Origin: Aphrocallistes beatrix
Lineage: Eukaryota; Porifera; Hexactinellida; Sceptrulophora; Aphrocallistidae
Assembly (NCBI GenBank): GCA_963281255.1
Contig: OY725499.1
Location: forward strand, 620,001 to 684,000
DNA length: 64,000 bases
Direction: 5' to 3'
In this document: positions 22,181 through 32,637 of the stretch, piece by piece
Position numbering within the stretch: the stretch's first letter is position 1
Layout: each line of letters starts with the position of its first letter
The notes under the pieces: generated by a model
Seen by the model: the letters and a program-made list of their open reading frames with translations, nothing else
Database searches by the model: none
Told to the model about the DNA's origin: nothing
Position numbers and translations under genes: made by a program

Positions 22181-22511
22181 CAAGTTATTTGATTATTATT
22201 TTTATCCTCGTTAACACACTTTTTCATTTTGTACGATCACACGAGTGATTAGATAAATGTTAAGGAATGATCTGATATAAAGGGGACCAATCAACTCGTC
22301 CCTATTTAGGGGTTTCAGCTGAAATAGTTTGAGTGTATTGGTATAGTTCGGGGTAGGATTTGTTTAGGGGTTTCAGTTGTAAAAGTGGACTGTTATAGCA
22401 ATCAATGAAATTGAAACCTGACTCGAATTAACTTATCAAAAGTTGGTATAAATACGAGTTGACTGGCATTCTATATCTAGTGACAGCACACTCTTTGTGA
22501 GTGTATGTGAT

Positions 22512-22636
22512 CAGGGTTGGGTTCAATTATAATTGTAATTAATTAATTACAATTAATTACGTTTTGTACATAATTGTAATTGTAATTGATCATTGAAAAA
22601 TTTTGTAATTGTAAAATATAATTGAACCCAACCCTG
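22512..22636. mobile_element. hAT-like MITE (CAGGGTTGGGTTCAAT ends)
   Basis: A 125-bp near-palindrome with ends CAGGGTTGGGTTCAATTATA and ATAATTGAACCCAACCCTG. An imperfect 8-bp target duplication (GTATGTGA and GTATGTGT) flanks it. Confidence 0.8.
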
Positions 22637-22779
22637 GTATGTGTCCTATTTTGTTCTTGTTCCCCACAGATATATAAAACCCTCCAAACAGTGGTGGATT
22701 CGTTTATTAATTCTAAGTGGTTGATGACTAGCAAACACAACACTTACGCAATGCTTAGAAGCTGTTATGTACTACAGCA

Positions 22780-23935
22780 CTGGTGCACACCTTGAAGAAT
22801 TTGTTTTTGGTTGGGAGGAAGGGACAATCCCCAATCCAATACTCCATAAATCCGCCCTGCTTTAATTCAGTACCTATAGCATACTTGCCAACTGTCCCGG
22901 TTTTATTAATTCTTCTATTGAGCGAATTTTCTCGAATGTCCCGCTCTTACATAAAATTTCCCCAATTATGTCCCGCTTTTTGTATTCTGTGTATAGTACG
23001 AATGTTCTTTCCTCTCGTTTTACTATTCAATTTCGAGAAAAAATCGTTTGCTATCTCGAACGTTTTCCTGTTTCCCTTGAAAAATTACAGCCTTTTAACT
23101 CAAACCTTTTACAATTTTTGAATTATTTTAATAAACAAATGTTAACACCTGCTCTCAGTTATTTCTAACCCAGCCATAGTCCTAGTCCGTCTGAAAAACC
23201 CCGGACCGACCGCTATGAACTTCTAACCTACCAACTGCAACTATGGGTTATGCATAGTTCATCAATTTCTAAACGCAACATGTGTCCGTTCGACGAAGTG
23301 TCTGCCATTCCTATGACATAATTTAGTTTGTCAGCTTCCAAGTGCTTTGCCTCCAGAATCTGATGGAGCGCTTACAGCGCCCTCCAGACCCCATTTAGAT
23401 GTTGTGTCCTCAACCAGAAAATCTGTTTTGTGGTTTCCCCTCACCCCAGATTAAAATACTAGCGAAATCCCTGATTTAAAGCCCCACTCTCCCTAGTCAT
23501 TAAATAGCATGCCCCTCTCAGTTGTATAGGGATTTCTTCCTCCGTCCAGGCGTCTAGGGATTTTAGGTTTGAGAGCAACCCAATTCAGTGCTTTATCAAT
23601 AAATCCCTGGACGCTGATTTTTATTCTGATTTTTATATAGATAAATCCGTGAACGATTGGTAAGTAAGAGAATCAAACACTAGGATAGAGTATTTATCGA
23701 GCGAGCAGAAGAGTGAGCAATATTTTAGATATTTAAATAAACAAGTGAATATGAATGTTTAATACCAAAAGTGTAAAGTTCTTTCTTTACATTTGAGAAC
23801 TATTCCTACATTGAATCGGATTCGTTTCTATTGAATAAAGTTTATAGATTTAGATTTATATCTAATTCAATTCCTTTCCATTCAGTCAGTATTCAGTAGA
23901 GATAGACTGTACTAGTGAGTTGTGAATGACTGATT
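22780..23935 (+). repeat. Segment duplicated at 44.34-44.96 kb
   Basis: Collinear pieces are shared with the next unit: GGTTGGGAGG, CTCCATAAATCC, AGTACCTATAG and ACTTGCCAACTGTCCCGG at the start; CCGTCCAGGCGT, AATCCCTGGACGCT and the ATTCAGTCAGTATTCAGTA block at the end. The middle (about 23110-23530) is absent from the second copy. It is non-coding. Confidence 0.7.
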
Positions 23936-24213
23936 CTTATATCCCTGGTTCCTTCAATTCTTGAACAACTCTCCCATCCCTGTGAATTAACTTTCTAATT
24001 AGCCACAGTGGATACAACTTGTAACCACTGTTGTGAATATTAATATATCTCAAATATGATAATAATACTTTCATCAAAAAATGATGACTCATCATTCTGT
24101 TATGACGTCATCATTACACATCAAAAGTGATATCGATTATAACAGTAAGACACACATATTTAGAGATGTTATCTCCTTATAATTAATCATTGTGAAGCTA
24201 GGCACCTGCCTGT

Positions 24214-24397
24214 GATCACCAGTGTTTCATACAGGATTTGCATGCAAGGGGGCAACCTGGGATATGTAAATTTTAAAGGGGGCAGGCACTAGATCACATC
24301 TCTTCATTTAATGCTTCATTTTATTTCTAGGGGGCACTTGAATGAGTAGGGGGGTCAAGTGCCCCCTACCATCCTCTGTATGAAACCCTGATCACCA
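24214..24397. mobile_element. hAT-like MITE with GATCACCA target duplication
   Basis: The body pairs GTGTTTCATACAGGAT with CTCTGTATGAAACCCT. The 8-bp GATCACCA appears on both sides (24214-24221 and 24390-24397). It contains GGGGGCA and TGCCCCCT inner repeats. Confidence 0.8.
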
Positions 24398-24539
24398 AGC
24401 ACAAACAAAAGTAGATATAGATTTCTGGCCATATATGGAAGTATCTAGTAAAATTTGTTGTTTATAGAAAGTATATTTTCTTTGTTAGGTTTGGAGACTT
24501 TTTGTTTCTGATTTAGTCACCCTTTACACAAAATATTAT

Positions 24540-24800
24540 TTTTTTTAAAATACCACTTTTACTTGGGGTCTTTTCTATTTATAGTCTGTACCCCAAATTT
24601 ATATGGCTTCCCCGCCCAAAATGGTTTAAACAGGAAATGACGCAACACATTCCTAGTATGGGCGGGGTTAAATTTTGCAAGAATACTATTTTGGCTTTCA
24701 TAAAACAAAATGCCGACTTGACTCGATAACTTTGAACTAAAGTTTTGACAAATTTCCAACTTCAAATCCTTGGTAGCAGCATAACTCAAAAGGTATTCAT
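24540..24800 (-). repeat. Dispersed repeat, pair with 7.24-7.43 kb
   Basis: Shares the ATAACTTTGAA, TTTTGACAAATTTCCAA, GGTAGCAGCATAACTCAAAA blocks with the earlier copy. It ends just before the MULE-like MITE at 24812. Confidence 0.5.
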
Positions 24801-24811
24801 CATATCTAAAT

Positions 24812-25177
24812 GGTAAACGGAATTTTCGTCCCCTGGAAATTTCGTCCCCTGGAAATTTCGTCCCCGGAAATTTCGTCTCCGAACTTTTGTCTCATTAGAG
24901 CCTAAAATAAACAGGCACTAATATGTAAGGAACGGAAAGTGAGGCTTTTGGAGTGGAGTATGTTTGAAAAAATGGTGAAAATGAGGCATTTTGATTGAGA
25001 AATCAGTAAGTGCGAAAGGGACATTTCAGGGGACGAAAATTCCAGGGACGAAAGTTCCGCCATTCCTGCGAGACTAGTTTGGTTTCACTAAATATCCAGG
25101 AATTTAGTGCATCTAACTTATGGAATATTTATGTACAAAAGGAGACGAAATTTCCGGGGACGAAATTTCCGCCATTC
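24812..25177. mobile_element. MITE with 9-bp target duplication (MULE-like)
   Basis: A 366-bp element flanked by the perfect 9-bp direct repeat TATCTAAAT (24803-24811 and 25178-25186). Its ends are made of tandem GGAAATTTCGTCCCC units at left and their inverted GGGGACGAAATTTCC units at right, closing in CCGCCATTC. The 9-bp duplication suggests a Mutator-type origin. Confidence 0.8.
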
Positions 25178-25186
25178 TATCTAAAT

Positions 25187-26111
25187 ATCCCGCACAAAAC
25201 GGCGCTCTGTTGTCTCCTTAATAAAATGACTGGTTTCGAATTTTAGGATTCCTTTAATACATCGGGACAGCTCAATTAATGAAAACTCACAATATATTCA
25301 CATTCTTACATTCCTAGTACGAAAATCGGATTTTACACATTGACTCAGTCCGTTGAGAACAAGCTTCAAGCATAAAATAAATTTAAGCTATGAAAAAATG
25401 TATATTATGAATATGTTAATTACTCATAAAATGTTCGCATTATTACTTTTGAAGTGTCAAAATCGAAATCCTCACATTAAAGTACGTACCTATATTAGCC
25501 GTTGTGAACTGGTTTCTAGTATAAAATACAAATTTATGAAAGATGTGAAAAATTGATTTATGCATAAACTCCGTAGTATTCTTACGCCCCAAAATTTTCG
25601 CACACGAATGATTTAAATGTTCTTATATTTATTGAGTCAAGAGCTTTAAATGATTAGCAGATACACGTATTTTAACTTAAAATTCGTATTCTCCACAATC
25701 GAATTGCACACTTCATAAACTCTCAACTCGATTGCTCTCCCTCAAGGATATATTCTCAACCTGTCCACTAACGCCATTATAGTAATCTTGATGATTCGTA
25801 ACATGTAGCTTAGCGTGGTCTTTTTCAGAAGGTGTGAAAATAACTGTCTGAATTCTACTAAATATTACATATAGGATCTCTTTATGGTGAAGAGGTGGAC
25901 TATCTCCCTTTTTCGCTAAATGCCTCCGGGTTTTCTATGTGTATATTCATAATTCAATACCTTCAATACTTATTGGTTGTTCTAATGCACCTGCATTTCT
26001 ATCGATCAACTTTTTTATTGGATATGGTATTGAACGAACTATATCAGTGGAGTCTCACTTTGTTCGATTGGTTCAGAGTCCTGGATATTTAGATCGTATT
26101 TGTATTGGTAG
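25187..26111. other. Gene-free stretch upstream of the 26.1 kb exon
   Basis: The open frame 25939-26355 runs through this stretch into the exon, but only the part from 26112 is conserved in the second copy. The rest is presumably intron or intergenic DNA. Confidence 0.4.
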
Positions 26112-26356
26112 GTATTATAACGGTGCAGCACTGATTCCTCTCAGACAATCCACAACACAACAAGGTCACGTGTCGAGACTGGAGCGTCCCGTGTCTCTAG
26201 CATGCAGCAGTCGGACAGGAGCACGTGCTGCTGGTGTGGAGGAGAATAGAGAGTTGGAGAGAAAGTGTGCTTGCTCCTCTAACCTACTCGAGAAGGAAAA
26301 TGTGGGGAATGAGTCGAGACAGATGAGAAGTAGACTCTCTGTACGGCCGGAGTAAG
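26112..26356 (+). CDS. Predicted internal exon, unknown protein (copy 1)
   Basis: The block is bounded by a TTGGTAG acceptor and a GTTAGT donor, both shared with the copy at 47754-47996. The frame encodes a polar, partly coiled-coil-like stretch: PLRQSTTQQGHVSRLERPVS, then GVEENRELERKC, then SSNLLEKENV. Comparison of the copies shows mostly silent changes (for example CTG/TTG, CAC/CAT, GTG/GTA), which supports coding. Near the 3' end the copies differ by a 2-nt indel, and this copy reads a TAA three codons after ARG-PRO, so one of them may be non-functional. No known family is recognised. It does not join in frame to the 27.0 kb exon by the simplest splice. Confidence 0.5.
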
Positions 26357-26810
26357 GTTAGTTTGTTTACTTTAGCTCCTACAGGGAGATATATTCCATG
26401 GTCAGTGTATTCTGCGTCCTACCTACGTTCGCTTGATCATACGCAATAAAACATCCCGATTCCATTTTGAAACATATTCTGAACCATTACTACAAAGCAG
26501 TATGATATTGAGACAAGTCCGCTTTGCCGACTTACGAGCACTGATCGCGAATACTTCATGTCAACAGAGTCTCCTCATAGGAGTCTAAAATTGATTACTT
26601 ACTAACCCATGGATGCAGGGGATGATTTCAAAATAAAATAAAATGTGAGAATGACGTCATGATTCTGTCATGCGCTCAAGTTTTCGTCTGAGATTCATAC
26701 TTGTTCGATCCAGTAGCAATAGACTTGGTTGTGCCATCTGCTGGTATTTTCAAGCACGGACGAACGAACGAATCGACAACCAAACTTAATATTTTCAATT
26801 GTGAAATTTT

Positions 26811-26951
26811 CAGGGTTGCCGTGGGAATTAAATTTCAATTCCCATCCCATTCCCATAGGAGTCCTGTGGGAATTCCCATGGGGATCCCCATAGGAATCCT
26901 ATGGGGATCCCCACGGGGGAAAAAATCATTCCCATTCCCACGGCAACCCTG
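26811..26951. mobile_element. hAT-like MITE, absent from the duplicate unit
   Basis: The ends CAGGGTTGCCGTGGGAAT and ATTCCCACGGCAACCCTG are inverted repeats. An 8-bp target duplication (GAAATTTT and GAAATTTG) flanks the element. The matching site in unit 2 near 50540 (GTGAAATTCGTGTGTGAATC) lacks it, so it entered after the segment was duplicated. Confidence 0.9.
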
Positions 26952-27000
26952 GAAATTTGTGTGTGAATCCTTTCATTCAGGAGTGCATGTTTTAGTTCAG

Positions 27001-27327
27001 TCCTTATCTCCCGGTATGCCTAAAGAGATTTCAGACTTCACGAGTTGGCTACACACCAGTGAACCCACACAACGCGTCCAATTACTCAACTACCTCCGCT
27101 CCCTCACCACAGTTCTAGAAGAAAATGAACTGGAAACCTACCTTAATCCATCTAGTCTAGGAAAAGCCACTAACCGCACTACAACCACAAGAAAGCAACC
27201 CACTCTCTCCTATCTATCCCAAGCACGCATCAAGAGTCAGCGAAATGGCAGTAGGAAGGCGTCAGAATTCGCGGAATCGATTAACGGTGAAGCAATTGAC
27301 GTACACAAGTTATTCCCACAACACTAA
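27001..27327 (+). CDS. Predicted terminal exon, unknown protein (copy 1)
   Basis: Encodes about 108 residues ending in VHKLFPQH and a TAA, after a TTTAGTTCAG acceptor. Copy 2 is 50593-50919. Across about 108 codons the copies differ by roughly eight silent and four amino-acid changes, a pattern of purifying selection. The first half (SDFTSWLHTSEPTQRVQLLN, then YLRSLTTVLEENELETYLN) looks helical; the second half is polar and basic (TTTTRKQPTLSYLSQARIKS). The WL...QRV.LL..L pattern faintly recalls helical repeats of RNA-binding Smaug-type proteins, but I do not claim that family. Open sequence upstream of 27001 crosses a MITE and is not part of the exon. Confidence 0.6.
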   Translation, partial: SLSPGMPKEISDFTSWLHTSEPTQRVQLLNYLRSLTTVLEENELETYLNPSSLGKATNRTTTTRKQPTLSYLSQARIKSQRNGSRKASEFAESINGEAIDVHKLFPQH

Positions 27328-27779
27328 TCAGGAGATGTTGTTTCTATCTATTTTAACAGAGAATGTATTTATTGAGCGAAATATCCGAAAGCGTATTTAT
27401 TTCTATATTTATGGAACTGAACTGATGCTCTTATTAAACCTAATTCAATATTCCCATCTCGCCATTTGTCTCGCATTAGTGATTACTATTAGTTAAGAGT
27501 AGTTAGTTTGAATCTGATTCTATGCTTGTCGTTAGTTCAACTTTGTCGTTATTCCGAATTCCAAATGGATGCTATAAGATGGTACAAAAGAGTTGAAGAT
27601 TGATTTTTGTCCAATTGCAACTACAAGTAGTTCACTACGTATATCCTATATTACAGTAACGTCTCTAAAATGCTATATAATATGTTAAATAGAATTTTAT
27701 CAGCAAATTATTAATTCGAATCCATTTAAAAATACATCTATACTATTTAATAACGCTATAATCTCAAATCTTATCCATT
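27328..27779 (+). other. Conserved 3' flank of the unknown gene
   Basis: Near-identical to 50920-51300 in unit 2 through at least 27560, with no further long conserved frame that I trust. It may be 3' UTR. Confidence 0.4.
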
Positions 27780-28145
27780 TTTGTCCAATTTAGTTTATCT
27801 TGAGAACTAATTCTTACCTTAATTCTGTTTTTATAAATTTCTTCATTTCTTAAATACTTTTGGCAAAAAAAAAAATTAATCTTTAAAAAAGTGACTCCAT
27901 AGGCATTTTAATATTTAATCATTGCTAATAAGATATCTTATGACAATGTAAAGAAATTGAATCTTACTGTAGGCAGAGTAAAAGTATATAAGAGTTTGTA
28001 TTTGAGGAGAATTTGAATAAGATCTCGCATCTAATCATTTTCGACTCATACAACCTAACACAAGTGCAATTTACACGAATCTATTCGAGACTATCCATAT
28101 CTCATGTGAGTTGAATTCGTTAATATGAAATGATAATTATTGCTA
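27780..28145 (+). repeat. Array-leading flank shared with 51.36-51.65 kb
   Basis: Collinear with 51360-51655 and, inverted, with 1260-1690. A partial copy is at 45525-45660. It leads directly into the minisatellite. Confidence 0.75.
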
Positions 28146-29480
28146 ATAAGTTTAGTTCTCGCAGCTATGTCCCACTAACACCATATATGTCCAGTTTGTA
28201 CCTCTAATATTCCACTAAGACTATATGTCCTACTAAAAGCTGATAAAACCATTTAAACCTTGTATACCCAACAAACACATCATATGCACAACTAGTAATT
28301 TATATGTCCCACTAGCACCTCATATGATCCAGTAGTACCTTATAGGCCATATAAACATCATATATGTCCCACTAGAATCTTGTTTGTCGCGTTAGGACCC
28401 TATATGGTCTAGTACGACATTATATGTCCCACTAAATGGTAAATGGGCCCATGTATTCCTTTTTTATCTCAAAAACGCTTTATATGTTCAACAAACACCT
28501 TATATTTCCCACAAACACCTTATATGTCCCACAAACACCTTATATGCCCCACAAACACCTTATATGTCCCACAAACACCTTATATGCCCCACAAACACTT
28601 TATATGTCCCACAAACACCTTATATTTCCCACAAACACCTTATATGCCCCACAAACACCTTATATGCCCCACAAACACCTTATAACCGTACAATTACCTT
28701 ATTTACCCTACTGGCATCTTATATAACCAGCTAGCACTTTATGTGATCCAGTGGCCCTTGAATATACTACATGTATCTTATGTGTCCCAATAGTATCTTA
28801 TTTGTCCCCTCTAGCATCTTATATGCTCTACCATCTGCGTATGTGTCACCTTATATATCCCGCTAGAACCCTATCTGTATCTCCAGGACCTTATATGACC
28901 CAGTAGGACTCTATGTCCCACTAAAAGCTTGTATGAACCATTTACACCTTTTATGTCCAATTAACAACTTCCATAAACCTTCTTTTTCCCAGTAATAACT
29001 TATACAGTATATCCCACTAGGAGTTTATATATCAAACTAGCATCTTATATGACCCAGTGGCATCTTATATGTCTATGTTCCACTAGCACCTTATGTGATC
29101 TATTAGAACCTTTCGTTTTCCGTTGCTCCTTATATAACCTACGAGCACCATGTATGTCCCATTAGCAACTTAGATCATTTAGCACCCTTATATGTTGTTC
29201 AGGCTCCTTATAAAATCTCCAATAATATGTTTATGTGTTTTTTTGACCTCCATGCACCTTGGAAGACATTCAGATAGCTTTTACTCACAAGAAATATAGA
29301 TAAGATATTCACTCGTATACTCTATGTTAAACATTCCATGCCCGCATATAATATTATTAAAGAATCTCGTACTCCATTATACTTCCAATTAGAAAATGTT
29401 ATGTCCTTCAAGCTTCCTAAATTTACCCAAGCACCTTATATATCTCATTAACACCGGATATATATCACACTAATACTAAA
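28146..29480 (+). repeat. Minisatellite region, degenerate 20-bp units
   Basis: Tandem 20-mers of the form TATGTCCCACAAACACCTTA / TATGTCCCACTAGCACCTTA. The block 28480-28690 is homogeneous (about ten CACAAACACCTTATATG units) and the remainder is strongly degenerate. The open frames here (PTNTLYVPQT repeats) are only the satellite read in frame, because 20-mers in multiples of three give long stop-free runs. Confidence 0.9.
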
Positions 29481-29489
29481 AACATAGTA

Positions 29490-29736
29490 GACTGAATTCC
29501 ATTGTTAACTATTTGGAATACTCTAGCGGCCCCCATAGATATTTTTGAAAACAAATTTGTAATAAGATTTCTACTCACAGTAAAAATCTTTGAGATTTCT
29601 ACTCGAGTTGAAATTAGTTAAGCCAAATTCCCACTCGATCCAATATTATCATTAACATATCCAATCTATTGAATACTATTGAATAGAATTTGATCACTGA
29701 AAATTAATTAGAATCTGTTTTGAATCCAATTTACTA
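29490..29736 (+). repeat. Array-trailing flank shared with 53.09-53.33 kb
   Basis: Collinear with the second unit through AGATATTTTTGAAAACAAAT, CTTTGAGATTTCTACTCGAG and CCACTCGATCCAATATTATC. Confidence 0.75.
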
Positions 29737-30010
29737 CGGTAGAACCTTTATAAGTGGGCCTCTCTAAATGGGGAACCTTTATATAAGGCTAATTTGGCCC
29801 ATCTTTATTGGTTCCTATGCAAATGAACCTCTATAAGTGGGGAATGGGACCATGAGGGAGTTTTAAGAACTTATTTTCCCATTCAAATTCACCTCGTTAT
29901 TTGTAAGGAAACTACTAAGAGAGCGGTTTTCTGGACACAATTTGCAGTTTGTCTCAAGGCCGGTTATTGACCTAATCAGACTTGAACTACGAAGTAATTT
30001 TCGGTTCATC
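29737..30010. mobile_element. TA-type MITE (CGGTAGAACCTTTATA family), truncated
   Basis: The left end CGGTAGAACCTTTATAAGTG follows a TA and sits at exactly the same site as the full element at 53334. Its right end is lost or replaced by satellite. Insertion therefore predates the duplication of the unit. Confidence 0.65.
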
Positions 30011-30039
30011 AAGATCATTTTTATGCAAATAGTAGTCAG

Positions 30040-30440
30040 AAAATGTTACTACCTCATGTGTTTCACTAGAACCTTATATGTCCCATTGGGTCAATTTATA
30101 TGTCTCAGTAGCAACTGATATATCTCACTAGAACCTTTATACATATGATAAACCATCTCACTTTATATTTCCATTAGCACTTTATATTTCCATCCAGCAC
30201 CTGACATGTCCCACTACAAACTTACATGTCTCACTAGCACTTTATATGACTCATTCGCACTGTATATTTACATTAAGCACTTTGTATGTCTCATATGCCC
30301 CAGTTGCACCTTATTGTTCCATTATCTCATTAGTGTTTCTCACTATAAGCTTATACGTCCCATTATCACTTTATATGTATATTTCGCACCTTGTATATCT
30401 TACAAGAAACTGAATTGTCTCCTTTGCATCTTATTTGAAT
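30040..30440 (+). repeat. Minisatellite, second degenerate block
   Basis: Degenerate 20-mers such as TATGTCTCACTAGCACTTTA. Confidence 0.8.
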
Positions 30441-31330
30441 TACCCCTGAATTTTTCACTTTTAGTTTTGTTAATTTTTCGAGGATTTGTCAATTTATTTT
30501 GAATTTTATCACTGAAATGCTTTATACTAGTAGTGGATCGACTGGGAGTTTAGAATCAGCAATTGTCCCAGGAAATATTTTTGGTTATCTGATTAGTTGT
30601 AATGGAATTGCGAAATTCACACTTTTGTGTTTCAAAAATAGTTTTACACCTCAGTTGGATTTTTCGAGGTCTAGCACTACGTCATATTCATTTGTTTTTA
30701 ATTGAATTATTTTCAACATTTCAATTTCCAACATTTTGCAAAATTCGTTATATTTCCCATGAAAAGCAACAAATATTTATGACTTACATTGATGAAACAA
30801 TATTTCGAATTTAGACCCTCGAAAAACCCAGATTTAGTGTTGAAAATTAATCTATATATCATATATTTACCATTTAAATTTGAAGAAAGCAAAAGCCGAC
30901 AATGTAGTATTGTCACAATTAGAAGGATTTCATATTTTAGAAAGTTTTCGTATTCAAGCTGAACTTTAAAAAAAGTGAGAAAATATTCCAATTACATCTC
31001 AATGGCTGCATAAGCATCCGCAGTAGCGTATTTAGCTGGTTTTATTTGGGTAGCAATTTTTTTGGTTGGCGACATTTCCCCCACAAGCTCCCCCCAAATA
31101 CGCCACTGAGCATCCTAATGCATTCAATCCATTACCTTATCAACACCAATAGTGTCAGGTCCTTCTTAATGTTACAAAACAACGACAGCCATGGTCTGAC
31201 TGCCCTGACCACTTCCACCAGCCCTGCAGTGAACATGAGTAACATCCATTCAACTAAAATGCCTATCCAAGGTGTCAAAATATTCTTTTGTACCTTCTCT
31301 TAGTATTATAATGTTATTCGAGGTCAATGG
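30441..31330 (+). repeat. Array-linked flank shared with 12.9-13.7 kb
   Basis: Collinear with 12911-13680, including the ATTTCGAATTTAGACCCTCG and CGCCACTGAGCATCCTAATG blocks. This copy carries about 20 extra bases in the final block (ATGGTCTGACTGCCCTGACC). It ties the NLR1 and NLR2 units together. Confidence 0.75.
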
Positions 31331-31530
31331 GAACCATCACTGTTACATCCCATCATTATTTTGATACCACCATAAGAAACCTATATAGATTTTGCAGTTA
31401 CAGTTAGTGTCGAGAAATTCTAGTGTGATTTATTTTAATTTTTCTCATTCAAAATTAGTCAGCTTTTTGACTTTTAAGTCAATTCTTTCTTTCCTAGTAA
31501 ATATAATCCTGTGCCAACCTAACATATTAC

Positions 31531-31774
31531 AGTGCCGTAAACTGGGGCGACTTTGGCCCTAAGAGGTTGCTTTGTTCCACAATAGCAATTTTAATAAAAT
31601 ATAATCCAACTTATGAATCAATGTAATGACATTGATAATATGTTGGATGAAACTCTCAATATATCCAAAGGTATTTAAACCGCAATATTTCTAAGTTTGA
31701 GTATATTTTATTAAAATTGCTATTGTGGGACGAAGTCACCTCCTAGGGCCAAAGTCGCCCCAGTTTACGGACAT
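31531..31774. mobile_element. Palindromic MITE (GCCGTAAACTGGGGCG)
   Basis: A hairpin of about 244 bp. CCGTAAACTGGGGCGACTTT at left pairs with AAGTCGCCCCAGTTTACGG at right, and the pairing continues through CAATAGCAATTTTAATAAAA. Flanked by TA-containing ATTA. Confidence 0.85.
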
Positions 31775-31819
31775 TATTTTTGATTAATTTTAAATTTAAG
31801 TAAGCAGCCATTGATCATC

Positions 31820-32050
31820 TGCATACTTACCAACCCCTCTTTAAAATTTCCCTGGATTTTAAGATTGAAATCCCTGGATTTCATGGTAAATCCCTGGATG
31901 TTATCATATTTTTAATTTTAGTGACTAAATTGGCATGAATGAATAGACTTAAATTTCGAAATTCGTGATTCAGGGAAATCCTTGGATATCCAGGGAATTC
32001 CCTGGATTTTTCATTAAATCCCTGAATCCCTGGAGGGTTGGTAAGTATGC
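31820..32050. repeat. TCCCTGGATTT-rich short tandem region
   Basis: Several inverted and direct copies of AATCCCTGGAT lie between CATACTTACCAACCC and GGGTTGGTAAGTATGCA. These two form the ends of a hairpin of about 225 bp, a small MITE-like element. Confidence 0.6.
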
Positions 32051-32064
32051 ATTGTATTATATCA

Positions 32065-32255
32065 AGGAATTATCTAGGAGCGCGAGACGCTCCTTTAGGC
32101 GTATGATTTTAAGCTGCAAAGTGTTTAGGAGCGTAAAAATTCAGAAAAATACCCAATTTACCCAATATTATAATGTCATTTAGCGATTTAGGCGTATGAA
32201 AATTTAGAAATTTTAGATTAGGAGCGTATCTCTGGAAGGCTGTATAATACCCTGT
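32065..32255 (+). repeat. TAGGAGCG repeat (about 185 bp)
   Basis: Collinear with 14325-14510: it begins GAATTATCTAGGAGCGCGAG and ends AAGGCTGTATAATACC. Confidence 0.7.
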
Positions 32256-32614
32256 ATTATATGGTCTAAGATCGAGATTAATGACACGTAAATTTAGAGT
32301 GTCACATATAATCTTCATTTGAGCTCAACAAAACCGAACTAATTTGAGTTAATATTTTACTAGTGATTTAGTACTGTTGCGTGATATCTTGAGATCCTAG
32401 TATTGAGTAAGTATACACGCGAATACTATTTAGTACCAAGAACAGGCAGGGGCAAACTGAGGGTGGTACGGCAAAAATGTCATTTAACTGTACCTCTGAT
32501 AGCAAAATTTGTGTGAATTTGTGCGGCAAATATCATGCATACCTTAACGCTTCCCCTGGGCCTAATACGTATTATTATTTCGTTCTTATCAAACTTTAGG
32601 TTTTATATTTGTAT

Positions 32615-32637
32615 TTCCTTTATTAGAGTCACAAGAA
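32615..32637 (+). promoter_or_regulatory. Predicted 3' splice site and 11-nt leader before NLR2 ATG
   Basis: A pyrimidine-rich ATTTCCTTTATTAG ends at 32626 and the ATG follows 11 nt later, the same spacing as in NLR1. Confidence 0.55.

Noticed and set aside
28436-28726. ORFs of repeated PTNTLYVPQT-like peptide in the minisatellites (also at 52.3 and 54.3 kb)
   Set aside because: They are the 20-bp satellite read in frame. The unit is degenerate, has no start context and occurs on both strands.
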